A DNA stretch of 64,000 nucleotides from Mesoflavibacter sp037029465 (GTDB taxonomy: Bacteria; Bacteroidota; Bacteroidia; Flavobacteriales; Flavobacteriaceae), in the NCBI RefSeq assembly GCF_037029465.1, contig NZ_JAYMEM010000030.1, positions 85,513-149,512 on the forward strand, read 5' to 3'. The position numbers and the translations under genes were made by a program. The notes under the pieces were generated by a model. That model did no database searches. It saw only the letters and a list, made by a program, of their open reading frames with translations, and was not told the DNA's origin. Numbering within the stretch: the first letter of the stretch is position 1; every line of letters starts with the position of its first letter. Of the stretch, positions 1-6,266 are shown one piece after another.

Positions 1-2
1 TA

Positions 3-863
3 AACGGTAGCAATGCGCAAATTATACCAATTACAGATGGTATGGTAAATGAGAGTATTAGTTATTGTGCTGCAGATAGCTCATATATAATTAATGTGAT
101 AGATGCTTCTGGAGGACAAGAAACCGACACGTTTACAGGAAATTTTACAGCTATAACAGATTTAGGAACAGCTTCAACTTGTATCACTTTAGGCGATTTT
201 GATAATGATGGTGTTTATGACATAGATGAGGACATTAATGGAAACGGAAATTTATTAGATGATGATACCGACCAAGATGGTATACCAAACTATCAAGACG
301 AAGATGATGATGGTGATGGTATAAACACTGCAGATGAAGTTTACGGTAGTAATACCAATCCTATGGATCAAGATAGCGATGGCGATGGTATACCTGATTA
401 TCTAGATCCTCAAGACGTTGCGGTTTATGGAGCAGAATGGTACTCTGAAGGCTGTGATGGTTTGACTTATGATTTAGAACAGTTTAATGATAATTACATT
501 AATTCTGATATTACATTTTACGTAACTCAAGCAGATGCAGATAATGCAACAAATCCAGTAGCTAGTCCATATGATAATATAGATGATTTACAAATGTTGT
601 TTGTAAGAGTGGAAAATATCATTTCAGGTCAAGTTACTACCAACGGAGTGTTCTATTTATTAGGTGCGAATGTTACTGTAGATACAGACCAAGATGGTTT
701 ATTTGATTGTGAAGAATTAACAGGTATAGATAATGGGTTATCTTCAGCTAACCCAAACGGAAACATCACAGACCCTAATAACCCAGATACCGATGGAGAT
801 GGTGTTGATGATGGTCAAGAAGCCTTAAATGGAACAGATCCAAACGATCCAGATGATAATTAA
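3..863 (+). CDS. TSP3-repeat secreted protein, C-terminal part (5' end outside window)
   Basis: The frame is open from base 3, so about 286 C-terminal residues are seen and the true start lies upstream of the window. Acidic thrombospondin type 3-like calcium-binding repeats (for example DQDGIPNYQDEDDDGDG) form the first half and reappear at the extreme C-terminus (DTDGDGVDDGQEALNG). Between them is a roughly 110-residue non-repetitive segment. Such repeats are known from secreted and cell-surface proteins of Bacteroidota. The protein stops right after the last repeat, and I see no typical type IX secretion sorting domain. It shares a terminator with the convergent gene downstream. A similar, far larger protein begins at 57444. 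The family call is firm; the function is unknown. Confidence 0.8.
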   Translation, partial: NGSNAQIIPITDGMVNESISYCAADSSYIINVIDASGGQETDTFTGNFTAITDLGTASTCITLGDFDNDGVYDIDEDINGNGNLLDDDTDQDGIPNYQDEDDDGDGINTADEVYGSNTNPMDQDSDGDGIPDYLDPQDVAVYGAEWYSEGCDGLTYDLEQFNDNYINSDITFYVTQADADNATNPVASPYDNIDDLQMLFVRVENIISGQVTTNGVFYLLGANVTVDTDQDGLFDCEELTGIDNGLSSANPNGNITDPNNPDTDGDGVDDGQEALNGTDPNDPDDN

Positions 864-866
864 AAT

Positions 867-897
867 AAAAAAGCTTCCTAATCAGGAAGCTTTTTTA
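867..897. terminator. bidirectional intrinsic terminator
   Basis: A perfect 9-bp stem (871-879 with 884-892, loop AATC) is flanked by A-runs on the left and T-runs on the right, so it can end transcription from both sides. It lies between convergent genes. The minus-strand gene's stop codon (882-884) falls in its loop. Confidence 0.85.
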
Positions 898-1547
898 TTA
901 TTATTACTTTTAAAAGCATAATAAAACACTGCTAAAAACAAAGCGAAAAGAGCAGTAAATAACCAAGCGTTATAATGTGTTTTAGGATTAAAAATTATAC
1001 TTGTAATACTTTCAAAAATGGATAAGGGTTGACTTAAAACTTCCCAAGAGTTAAACCTTAAATATCTACCTAAATACACACCAAAAGCAACTAAAACAAT
1101 AAGTATAGGTGTTATGTAGGTTGAGGTTGTTTTGCCAAATTTCTTCTTAAAAATAATTTCCATAGTCAATAGCGATTGATAGAAAAAATACATACCTGTA
1201 ACAGCAAATGCACTTATGGTTAATACATCTAGCCAAATACGATTTGGATGACTGTATTGCAAATGAAACAAGTCGGTAATAATATATGGTGCATTGGGTA
1301 AAAACAATAGCCAAACTATGCTAATCGTGATAAGGATAACACTATTTATTTTTTGTTGAAATGATAAATAAGTACTTATGAAAAAAGGGATAAAGGCTAA
1401 AAATAAATTCCACACTAAGAATAAATAGTAATAAGAATGCGTTAATTTCATTCTAATCATTAATATAAATAGGCTAAAAACTGATAAGCCTATAAACGTT
1501 GAAAAGATTTTACTTTGGGTAAAAAGTAGTTGTTTTATGTTATTCAT
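882..1547 (-). CDS. DUF1361 family membrane protein
   Basis: 221 residues with about six to seven predicted hydrophobic segments. The conserved motif LFLPNAPYIITDLFHL (around residues 82-97) is characteristic of DUF1361 integral membrane proteins, whose function is not established. It is the last gene of a minus-strand operon and overlaps the DUF2809 gene by 8 bases, which suggests translational coupling. The stop codon lies inside the bidirectional terminator. Since the operon also holds SanA-like and Coq4-like genes, a role in envelope or membrane maintenance is an inference from context only. Confidence 0.8.
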   Translation of the reverse strand: MNNIKQLLFTQSKIFSTFIGLSVFSLFILMIRMKLTHSYYYLFLVWNLFLAFIPFFISTYLSFQQKINSVILITISIVWLLFLPNAPYIITDLFHLQYSHPNRIWLDVLTISAFAVTGMYFFYQSLLTMEIIFKKKFGKTTSTYITPILIVLVAFGVYLGRYLRFNSWEVLSQPLSIFESITSIIFNPKTHYNAWLFTALFALFLAVFYYAFKSNNNKKAS

Positions 1548-1911
1548 TGTTTAAAAGTTTTAAATCGATAAAATAAATGGTGAGAACTCCTAAAGTGTAA
1601 GCTACTAAATCCTGAACGCTAAAGCTGGTTCCAAAGACAATTCTTAAAAGTTTAATTTGATTAAGATTTAAATAATTTAGAAACTGAAAATATTGCGCAA
1701 ACTCAATACAAAAAGCAATTATTAGTGTTGTAATTGCAACTTTTACAGAAGACATTTTACTAAATATTTTTATAAATAAAAACACCAAAATAGTCGCTAA
1801 AAAGTCACCAAATGTATGTCTGATAAAACCGCTTTTTAAGAATAGAGCGATACCAATTTCAGTAATTAGAATACAGATGAAAATGATGAGATAGGTTTTG
1901 TTTGCTTTCAT
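1540..1911 (-). CDS. DUF2809 family membrane protein
   Basis: 123 residues with four hydrophobic segments. The motif RHTFGDFLATILVFLFI near residues 31-47 and the C-terminal segment YTLGVLTIYFIDL match the DUF2809 layout, a small four-helix inner-membrane family of unknown function. It overlaps the SanA-like gene upstream by 4 bases (stop and start interlocked) and the DUF1361 gene downstream by 8 bases, so it clearly belongs to a translationally coupled operon. No catalytic residues are evident. Confidence 0.75.
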   Translation of the reverse strand: MKANKTYLIIFICILITEIGIALFLKSGFIRHTFGDFLATILVFLFIKIFSKMSSVKVAITTLIIAFCIEFAQYFQFLNYLNLNQIKLLRIVFGTSFSVQDLVAYTLGVLTIYFIDLKLLNNE

Positions 1912-2537
1912 GAGATTTCAATTGTTGGACCTAAAAACTTTGGTTGCTTGTTAATTATCACATCTATAACTGCTTTAGTTCTGGCTAAATATTCTCTCAA
2001 TTTAGTACGTAATCCAAATCGTCCATTTAAGTCTTTAGCATTAAAGCCTATAGCATCTATGTTATTATTTTCTGCTAAATAAATGGCGCGCTCATTATGA
2101 AATTTTTGAGATATAATAGTCATAGATTCTAAGCCAAAAATTTTCTTTGCTCGTACAATAGAATCTAAAGTTCTAAATCCAGCATAATCCAAATAAATAT
2201 CAGTTTCTGGTACACCAAGTTGTATTAAGTCTGACTTAAAAGTAGAAGGTTCGTCGTAATCTTTTCTGCTGTTGTCTCCGCTAATTAAAATTTTATCAAT
2301 TTTATTGTTTTTCCAAAGTAAAAATGCGGCTTCTAATCTGTATTTATAATATAAATTTACATAACCATTAGAAGTTGTTTTTCCTGCACCTAAAATTAAA
2401 CCAACCTTGTTTTTTGGTACATTTTCAATGTTATCGAAGGTTTTGTGTTCTGCTTTGTAGCTTATTAAGAAATTACATAGTAAAACTGCTAATAAAAGAA
2501 TTAATCCAAGTTTAAAAAGTTGTTTTAAGCGTTTCAT
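1908..2537 (-). CDS. SanA/YdcF-like DUF218 membrane-anchored protein
   Basis: 209 residues. An N-terminal transmembrane anchor (about residues 8-27) is followed by a DUF218 domain: VGLILGAG near 45-52, ISGD near 85-88, and the later SQKFHNERAIYLA segment. This arrangement is that of SanA (vancomycin high-temperature exclusion protein) in enterobacteria, linked there to envelope barrier function; the biochemical activity of DUF218 proteins is poorly defined. The start overlaps the end of the Coq4-like gene by 26 bases and its stop overlaps the DUF2809 start, so it is an internal gene of a compact operon. Confidence 0.8.
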   Translation of the reverse strand: MKRLKQLFKLGLILLLAVLLCNFLISYKAEHKTFDNIENVPKNKVGLILGAGKTTSNGYVNLYYKYRLEAAFLLWKNNKIDKILISGDNSRKDYDEPSTFKSDLIQLGVPETDIYLDYAGFRTLDSIVRAKKIFGLESMTIISQKFHNERAIYLAENNNIDAIGFNAKDLNGRFGLRTKLREYLARTKAVIDVIINKQPKFLGPTIEIS

Positions 2538-3012
2538 TTTTTAGTTGTTTTTTATTGAAAATAGATGTTTTTAAAGTTTCAAAATCTGTATTTAGTAAGC
2601 CTTTAAAATCTAAATCATAAAACCGATTTAAATTTTTTCCTAAGTGATAAGATTTTAAATAATAACGGTAATAATCAGGTAGGATTATCGAACCTAAAAT
2701 AACGACTCCAAAAAGGTATAGGCTTCTTTTACCATTACCAAAACATAGATATTGTAACGCAATTTCATCTTCTTCATTACTTGTGTACCCAGTAATTACA
2801 TGATAAGCATCGTGCCTTTCTGCTTTAGGAATTAAATCAAAACCATTTTGGTCTAAAAACAAGCCAAGTTTGTATCCAAAACTATATTTAGCATATAGTA
2901 AAAGTTCTTTTTTGGTTAAATTCCAAGGTGTGTTTTTCTTGAAATACTTGATGTAAATACCTTGTGTGATTTCAAAAAGAAAGGCAACTATTTTTTTCCT
3001 GTATCTTCTCAT
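2512..3012 (-). CDS. Coq4 family protein
   Basis: 166 residues. The Coq4 metal-site signature HDxxH-x11-E is fully present: H67-D68-A-Y-H71 followed by 11 residues and E83. In eukaryotes Coq4 acts in ubiquinone biosynthesis. Flavobacteria generally use menaquinone, so the role here is unclear and should not be assumed to be ubiquinone-related. It is the first gene of the operon that continues with SanA-like, DUF2809 and DUF1361 genes. A palindromic operator-like site lies 17 bases upstream of its start codon and is shared with the neighbouring regulator operon. Confidence 0.75.
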   Translation of the reverse strand: MRRYRKKIVAFLFEITQGIYIKYFKKNTPWNLTKKELLLYAKYSFGYKLGLFLDQNGFDLIPKAERHDAYHVITGYTSNEEDEIALQYLCFGNGKRSLYLFGVVILGSIILPDYYRYYLKSYHLGKNLNRFYDLDFKGLLNTDFETLKTSIFNKKQLKNETLKTTF

Positions 3013-3019
3013 TTATTTG

Positions 3020-3047
3020 TTTTTAAAGTACTTTGAATTTCAAAGTA
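3020..3047 (-). promoter_or_regulatory. operator-like palindrome upstream of the Coq4-like operon
   Basis: TACTTTG-AATTT-CAAAGTA (3029-3047) is a perfect 7-bp inverted repeat. The adjoining TTTTTAAAG (3020-3028) adds a further ACTTT-type half-site. The 16 bases 3020-3035 are identical to 4082-4097 in front of the regulator operon. The half-site resembles the Bacteroidota -7 box, so a bound repressor would cover the promoter. Binding by the adjacent winged-helix protein is inferred. Confidence 0.65.
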
Positions 3048-3067
3048 AATTGATAAAAATTTTTGAT

Positions 3068-3361
3068 TTATGTGTTTTTAATTAATTTTTCTAAAGCTTC
3101 AATGTGTTTTTTGAATTCAGCTTGTCCTAGTTTAGTAGCGCTGTATCGTGTGTTTGGTTTGCGTTCTATAAACTGTTTTTCAATTTTAATATACTCAGCT
3201 TTTTCTAATGCTTTGGTGTGACTAGCAAGATTACCATCTGTAGCGTCTAAAAGTTCTTTTAGCGTATTAAAATCGGCATACTCGTTAACCATTAATACAG
3301 ACATAATGCCAAGTCTAATACGGTGATCAAATAGTTTATTTATGTTATTAATTATACTCAT
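3068..3361 (-). CDS. winged-helix transcriptional regulator (HTH_34 / MarR-like)
   Basis: 97 residues forming a single winged-helix domain: the N-terminal LFDHRIRLGIMSVLM helix, a recognition-helix region around LLDATDGNLASHTKALEKAEYI (residues 37-58), and a beta-wing FIERKPNTRYSATKLG (64-79). This is the short, DNA-binding-only regulator type common in Bacteroidota, usually located next to small membrane-protein genes. It is the last gene of a three-gene minus-strand operon with a 37-residue peptide and a polytopic membrane protein. Palindromes in front of this operon and of the downstream Coq4-like operon are the likely binding sites. No ligand-binding domain is visible. Confidence 0.85.
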   Translation of the reverse strand: MSIINNINKLFDHRIRLGIMSVLMVNEYADFNTLKELLDATDGNLASHTKALEKAEYIKIEKQFIERKPNTRYSATKLGQAEFKKHIEALEKLIKNT

Positions 3362-3475
3362 TTAACTTCCAGCAAAAGGCGAATTAAAAATACCTACAGC
3401 TAATTCTGCCCAAATTAAAAACAACAAAAATACTATAATAGCAACGATTATATATTTCTTTTTAAAAGCTTTCAT
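3362..3475 (-). CDS. 37-residue single-pass membrane peptide
   Basis: A short frame with ATG at 3473-3475 and TAA at 3362-3364. It encodes a basic N-terminus (MKAFKKK), one strongly hydrophobic helix (YIIVAIIVFLLFLIWAELAV) and a short tail ending GIFNSPFAGS. It fits exactly between its neighbours, with 1 base after the upstream membrane gene and 0 bases before the regulator start, as expected for a real operon member. I have no characterised homologue to name. Position suggests a small partner of the membrane protein or the regulator. Confidence 0.7.
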   Translation of the reverse strand: MKAFKKKYIIVAIIVFLLFLIWAELAVGIFNSPFAGS

Positions 3476-3476
3476 T

Positions 3477-4082
3477 TTAGCGATCATATTTAAAGTGCAT
3501 TATTGAGCCATAAATAATATGCATAAATCCAAAACCAATCACCCAAAACCAAAACCCGTAGCTTGGCATTAAGGCACAAATTAAGCCTAAGATAATCTCG
3601 GTAAAGCCTAAATATCTAATATCACCAATACTATATTTTGAAGCATTTATTAATGCTAACCCGTAAAAAATAAGCATTAGAGCTGCGGTATGTCCGTAGC
3701 GTTTTTGATTTAAAATGATTAAAATATAAAGTCCACCAACGATTAATGGGATTAAAAAATTTACAACTAATCGCTTAGAGGAATTATCCCAAATTTTCTC
3801 GCCGTTTTTCTTTGCTTTTTTAGTAGTTAGAAAAATGCCAGTTCCTATGCTTAAAACGGCAACCATAATTAAAATAGCTGCACAAATTTTAAATACATTG
3901 CCATCCAAAATTAAATAACCTCTAACCGAATTTGCTACAATATAGTATGCAATCGCAGCACCAATAAGCGCATATATACCAGCTAAAATACCAGATAAAC
4001 CGCTTAATGAAATAAAACGAGACGACTTATTCATTAAGTTTTTTATCTCGCTAATGTCTTTTAAATAATCTTTATCGCTCAT
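3477..4082 (-). CDS. polytopic membrane protein of the regulator operon
   Basis: 201 residues. A soluble N-terminal stretch (MSDKDYLKDISEIKNLMNKS) is followed by about five to six hydrophobic segments, ending in HIIYGSIMHFKYDR. I do not recognise a characterised family. It is the first gene of the operon with the 37-residue peptide and the winged-helix regulator. A perfect palindrome lies 8 bases upstream of its start codon, so expression is likely repressed by the regulator (inference). A sensor or modulator of membrane state is possible, but nothing in the sequence proves it. Confidence 0.7.
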   Translation of the reverse strand: MSDKDYLKDISEIKNLMNKSSRFISLSGLSGILAGIYALIGAAIAYYIVANSVRGYLILDGNVFKICAAILIMVAVLSIGTGIFLTTKKAKKNGEKIWDNSSKRLVVNFLIPLIVGGLYILIILNQKRYGHTAALMLIFYGLALINASKYSIGDIRYLGFTEIILGLICALMPSYGFWFWVIGFGFMHIIYGSIMHFKYDR

Positions 4083-4109
4083 TTTTAAAGTACTTTGAAA
4101 AACAAAGTA
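4082..4109 (-). promoter_or_regulatory. operator-like palindrome of the regulator operon
   Basis: TACTTTG-AAAAA-CAAAGTA (4091-4109) is a perfect 7-bp inverted repeat 8 bases before the start codon of the minus-strand membrane gene. Together with 4082-4090 it repeats 16 bases of the site at 3020-3035. On the minus strand TTACTTTG could act as the -7 box, with a TTG about 20 bases further upstream, which would fit autorepression. Confidence 0.65.
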
Positions 4110-4222
4110 ATGTTTTTATTTTGAATTTAACAAGTTAAAAGATTGCTAAATTTTTAAAAATTGAAATAGTTCTTCCATTTCATTTTTTTTATTAAATTTA
4201 AGTCTAACTAAAAAACAAAGAT

Positions 4223-4582
4223 ATGCTTGGGTTATTACTAATTATAGCAAACATTACTGGAGGAATTTTGCTTGGATTGTCTACATTGGATAAATGGGAT
4301 GGAGAAAGTGATTTTTTTAATAAAATAGCCGGTGTTTTAGCACCTTTTCAAACTATAATTGGTGGCGCATTAGTTATAATACCTTTGTTAAGACTATTTG
4401 GTGGTCACTTTAGTTTGTATGGAATTGTAAGTATTCTTGGAGGTATTTTACTACTTACACATGTATTTGGTAAAGCGCCAGCATTTGAAAATTCATTAAG
4501 AAAATTATCAGACAAGTTAATGCCTTTTAAAGCGATTATCGGAATTGTTTTATTAGTGATTGGTATTTTAGCGATATTCTAA
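4223..4582 (+). CDS. small membrane protein, unknown function
   Basis: 119 residues, almost entirely hydrophobic. There are about four membrane segments in two similar halves, each with a proline-phenylalanine turn (LAPFQTIIGGALVIIPLL near 38-55 and LMPFKAIIGIVLLVIGIL near 99-116), which hints at an internal duplication. I do not recognise a characterised family. It is divergent from the regulator operon, with a 140-base AT-rich spacer between them. The DUF1801 gene starts 1 base after its stop, so the two are probably cotranscribed. A terminator-like hairpin within that next gene may end most transcripts of this one. Confidence 0.65.
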   Translation: MLGLLLIIANITGGILLGLSTLDKWDGESDFFNKIAGVLAPFQTIIGGALVIIPLLRLFGGHFSLYGIVSILGGILLLTHVFGKAPAFENSLRKLSDKLMPFKAIIGIVLLVIGILAIF

Positions 4583-4583
4583 A

Positions 4584-4931
4584 ATGAATCCTGCCGAACA
4601 ATATATATTAAATCAGCCCGAACATTTTCGGGCTATTTTATTGCATTTACAAATTTTAGTAGAACACACTTTACCTGAAATAGAATTAAAATTTAAATAT
4701 AAAATCCCATTTTACTACTTAAAAGGAAAGCCTTTTTGTTATTTCAATGCCAGTCATAAAAAGCAATTTGTAGATGTTGGTTTTGTAAAAGGACCACAAA
4801 TTAAAATACACCAAGAACATCAAATTACCGAAAATCGTAAAAAAATGATGTCACTTAGATATACGTCTTTAGATGCTATAAATGATAACATTTTTATAGA
4901 TGTGTTGAAAGCAGCTAGTGAATTGTATTGA
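4584..4931 (+). CDS. DUF1801 domain-containing protein
   Basis: 115 residues. The central segment FKYKIPFYYLKGKPFCYFNA and the following FVDVGFVKGPQI are typical of the DUF1801 (YdhG/CyaY-like fold) family of small soluble proteins with unknown role. The start codon lies 1 base after the stop of the small membrane protein. Codons 11-17 form a perfect GC-rich 8-bp inverted repeat followed by a U-rich run (4615-4641), an intrinsic-terminator shape embedded in the coding sequence. Confidence 0.8.
   Translation: MNPAEQYILNQPEHFRAILLHLQILVEHTLPEIELKFKYKIPFYYLKGKPFCYFNASHKKQFVDVGFVKGPQIKIHQEHQITENRKKMMSLRYTSLDAINDNIFIDVLKAASELY
4615..4641 (+). terminator. terminator-shaped hairpin inside the DUF1801 coding sequence
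   Basis: AGCCCGAA (4615-4622) pairs perfectly with TTCGGGCT (4627-4634) across a CATT loop and is followed by ATTTTATT. It lies 31 bases inside the gene. It may partially terminate transcripts of the upstream membrane gene. Function is inferred from shape only. Confidence 0.5.
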
Positions 4932-4972
4932 AAAACAAATAGCTCTATCATCAAAGGTAATATTCATTATCA

Positions 4973-5095
4973 TCACTTCGAGTGATTTTACGAAGAGTAG
5001 CTAAGTAAAATTGTATCGAGAAGTATAAACTTAAAGTTCTCGATACATTTTTTATTCCATTTAAAATTGCATAAAAAACACTCGAACTGACGTAG
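4973..5095. repeat. REP-like long imperfect inverted repeat
   Basis: The spacer between DUF1801 and kdsA (4932-5156) contains a perfect 11-bp stem, TGTATCGAGAA (5012-5022) with TTCTCGATACA (5037-5047). Outside it lie weaker matching arms (CACTTCGAGTGATTTTACG and AAAAAACACTCGAACTGACG). The shape resembles dispersed intergenic elements that I recall from other flavobacteria. It could also end transcription of the two convergent genes. No gene is seen in this spacer. Confidence 0.6.
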
Positions 5096-5156
5096 TTTTA
5101 TAAACAACTATATTAGAAATATAATTAGTGATAATTTGTGTAATTGGTGTCACTAA

Positions 5157-5975
5157 TTAAAAACTCTGCACCAACTTTCTAATCGCCACTAAATTAGTTA
5201 GTAAACCTTCTAAATTATCTAAGTGTAGCATGTTTGCACCGTCGCTTTTTGCGTTAGCTGGATCAAAATGTGTTTCGATAAATAAACCATCTACATTATT
5301 TACAACGCCAGCACGCGCAATAGTTTCGATCATATCTGGTCGTCCGCCTGTAACACCAGCACTTTGGTTAGGTTGTTGTAAAGAATGTGTAACGTCTAAA
5401 ACTACAGGCGCATAGTGTTTCATTGTAGGAATACCTCTAAAATCTACAATCATATCTTGGTAACCAAACATAGTACCACGATCGGTAATCCAAGCTTTGT
5501 CACTTCCTGCATCCTTTACTTTTTGTACAGCGTGTTTCATCGCTTCAGGACTCATAAATTGTCCTTTTTTAAGGTTGACTACTTTTCCTGTTTTTGCAGC
5601 AGCAACAACCAAATCGGTTTGACGTACTAAAAACGCTGGTATTTGTAATACATCTACGTATTGTGCTGCTTTTGCAGCATCGCTAACTTCATGTATATCT
5701 GTAATGGTAGGTATATCAAATTTTTCAGACACTTTAGCAAGAATTTCTAATGCGTTTTCATCACCAATACCTGTAAAACTATCAATACGACTACGATTTG
5801 CTTTTTTAAAACTACCTTTAAATACGTAAGGTATATTTAGTTTATCGGTAATGCTAACTACTTTTTCGGCAATGCGGTAAGCCATGTCTTCGCCTTCAAT
5901 TGCGCATGGACCGCAAAGTAAAAAGAAGTTATTACTGTCTGTATGTTTGATTTTAGGTATATCTTGAAGTGTCAT
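5157..5975 (-). CDS. kdsA: 3-deoxy-8-phosphooctulonate synthase (KdsA)
   Basis: 272 residues, the usual KdsA length. It condenses phosphoenolpyruvate with arabinose 5-phosphate to Kdo-8-phosphate in the cytoplasm, for the inner core of lipopolysaccharide. Seen: CGPCAIE (21-27), KGSFKKANRSR, TDIHE, LQIPAFLVRQTDL, TDRGTMFGYQDMIVDFR and the FIETHFDP segment, all family hallmarks. Cys24 in CGPC corresponds to the metal ligand of metal-dependent KdsA enzymes (family knowledge). I chose the ATG at 5973-5975, not the in-frame ATG at 6062. Homology begins here, and a TATCTTTG promoter box lies between the two candidates. Confidence 0.95.
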   Translation of the reverse strand: MTLQDIPKIKHTDSNNFFLLCGPCAIEGEDMAYRIAEKVVSITDKLNIPYVFKGSFKKANRSRIDSFTGIGDENALEILAKVSEKFDIPTITDIHEVSDAAKAAQYVDVLQIPAFLVRQTDLVVAAAKTGKVVNLKKGQFMSPEAMKHAVQKVKDAGSDKAWITDRGTMFGYQDMIVDFRGIPTMKHYAPVVLDVTHSLQQPNQSAGVTGGRPDMIETIARAGVVNNVDGLFIETHFDPANAKSDGANMLHLDNLEGLLTNLVAIRKLVQSF

Positions 5976-5995
5976 TATTATAGTTTTAGATGCTA

Positions 5996-6003
5996 CAAAG
6001 ATA
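5996..6003 (-). promoter_or_regulatory. kdsA promoter -7 box
   Basis: On the minus strand TATCTTTG matches the Bacteroidota -7 consensus TAnnTTTG, 20 bases upstream of the kdsA ATG. No clear -33 TTG is seen. It supports the shorter kdsA start. Confidence 0.55.
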
Positions 6004-6095
6004 CTATTAATGACTGAAATAAATAGGCTTTTATTTTTAGTTGAAATAAATAATCTTGGCAAACACTTGCATTAGCGATTGAAGAATTGTTGGAG

Positions 6096-6195
6096 CACAT
6101 CTTTGATTGCGACTTCTGAAAGCGCGACCCTTTGTAACTTATTAATAATCTTTGTTTTAGTCTAAAAATAGGCGTTGTTACAAAGGGTAATGCCC
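6096..6195. repeat. REP-like inverted repeat between kdsA and typA
   Basis: ACCCTTTGTAAC (6127-6138) is inversely repeated as GTTACAAAGGGT (6177-6188). The left arm continues into GCGCGACCC. Its reverse complement shares AGGGTCGCGCT with the element at 30641, so the two are copies of one dispersed family. The spacer 5976-6266 holds only this element and the two promoters. Confidence 0.6.
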
Positions 6196-6212
6196 AATTG
6201 AAAAATAAAGTG

Positions 6213-6242
6213 TTGAATATATATAATTTATACCTACCTTTG
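6213..6242 (+). promoter_or_regulatory. typA promoter
   Basis: TTG (6213-6215), 19 bases, then TACCTTTG (6235-6242): a textbook Bacteroidota -33/-7 pair. The predicted start of transcription is about 20 bases before the typA ATG. Confidence 0.75.
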
Positions 6243-6266
6243 CACGCTTAAAATAAGGCACTATTT

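Noticed and set aside
5976..6062. 29-residue N-terminal extension of KdsA from the ATG at 6062
   Set aside because: The extension is not family-like, and a promoter box (5996-6003) lies inside it.
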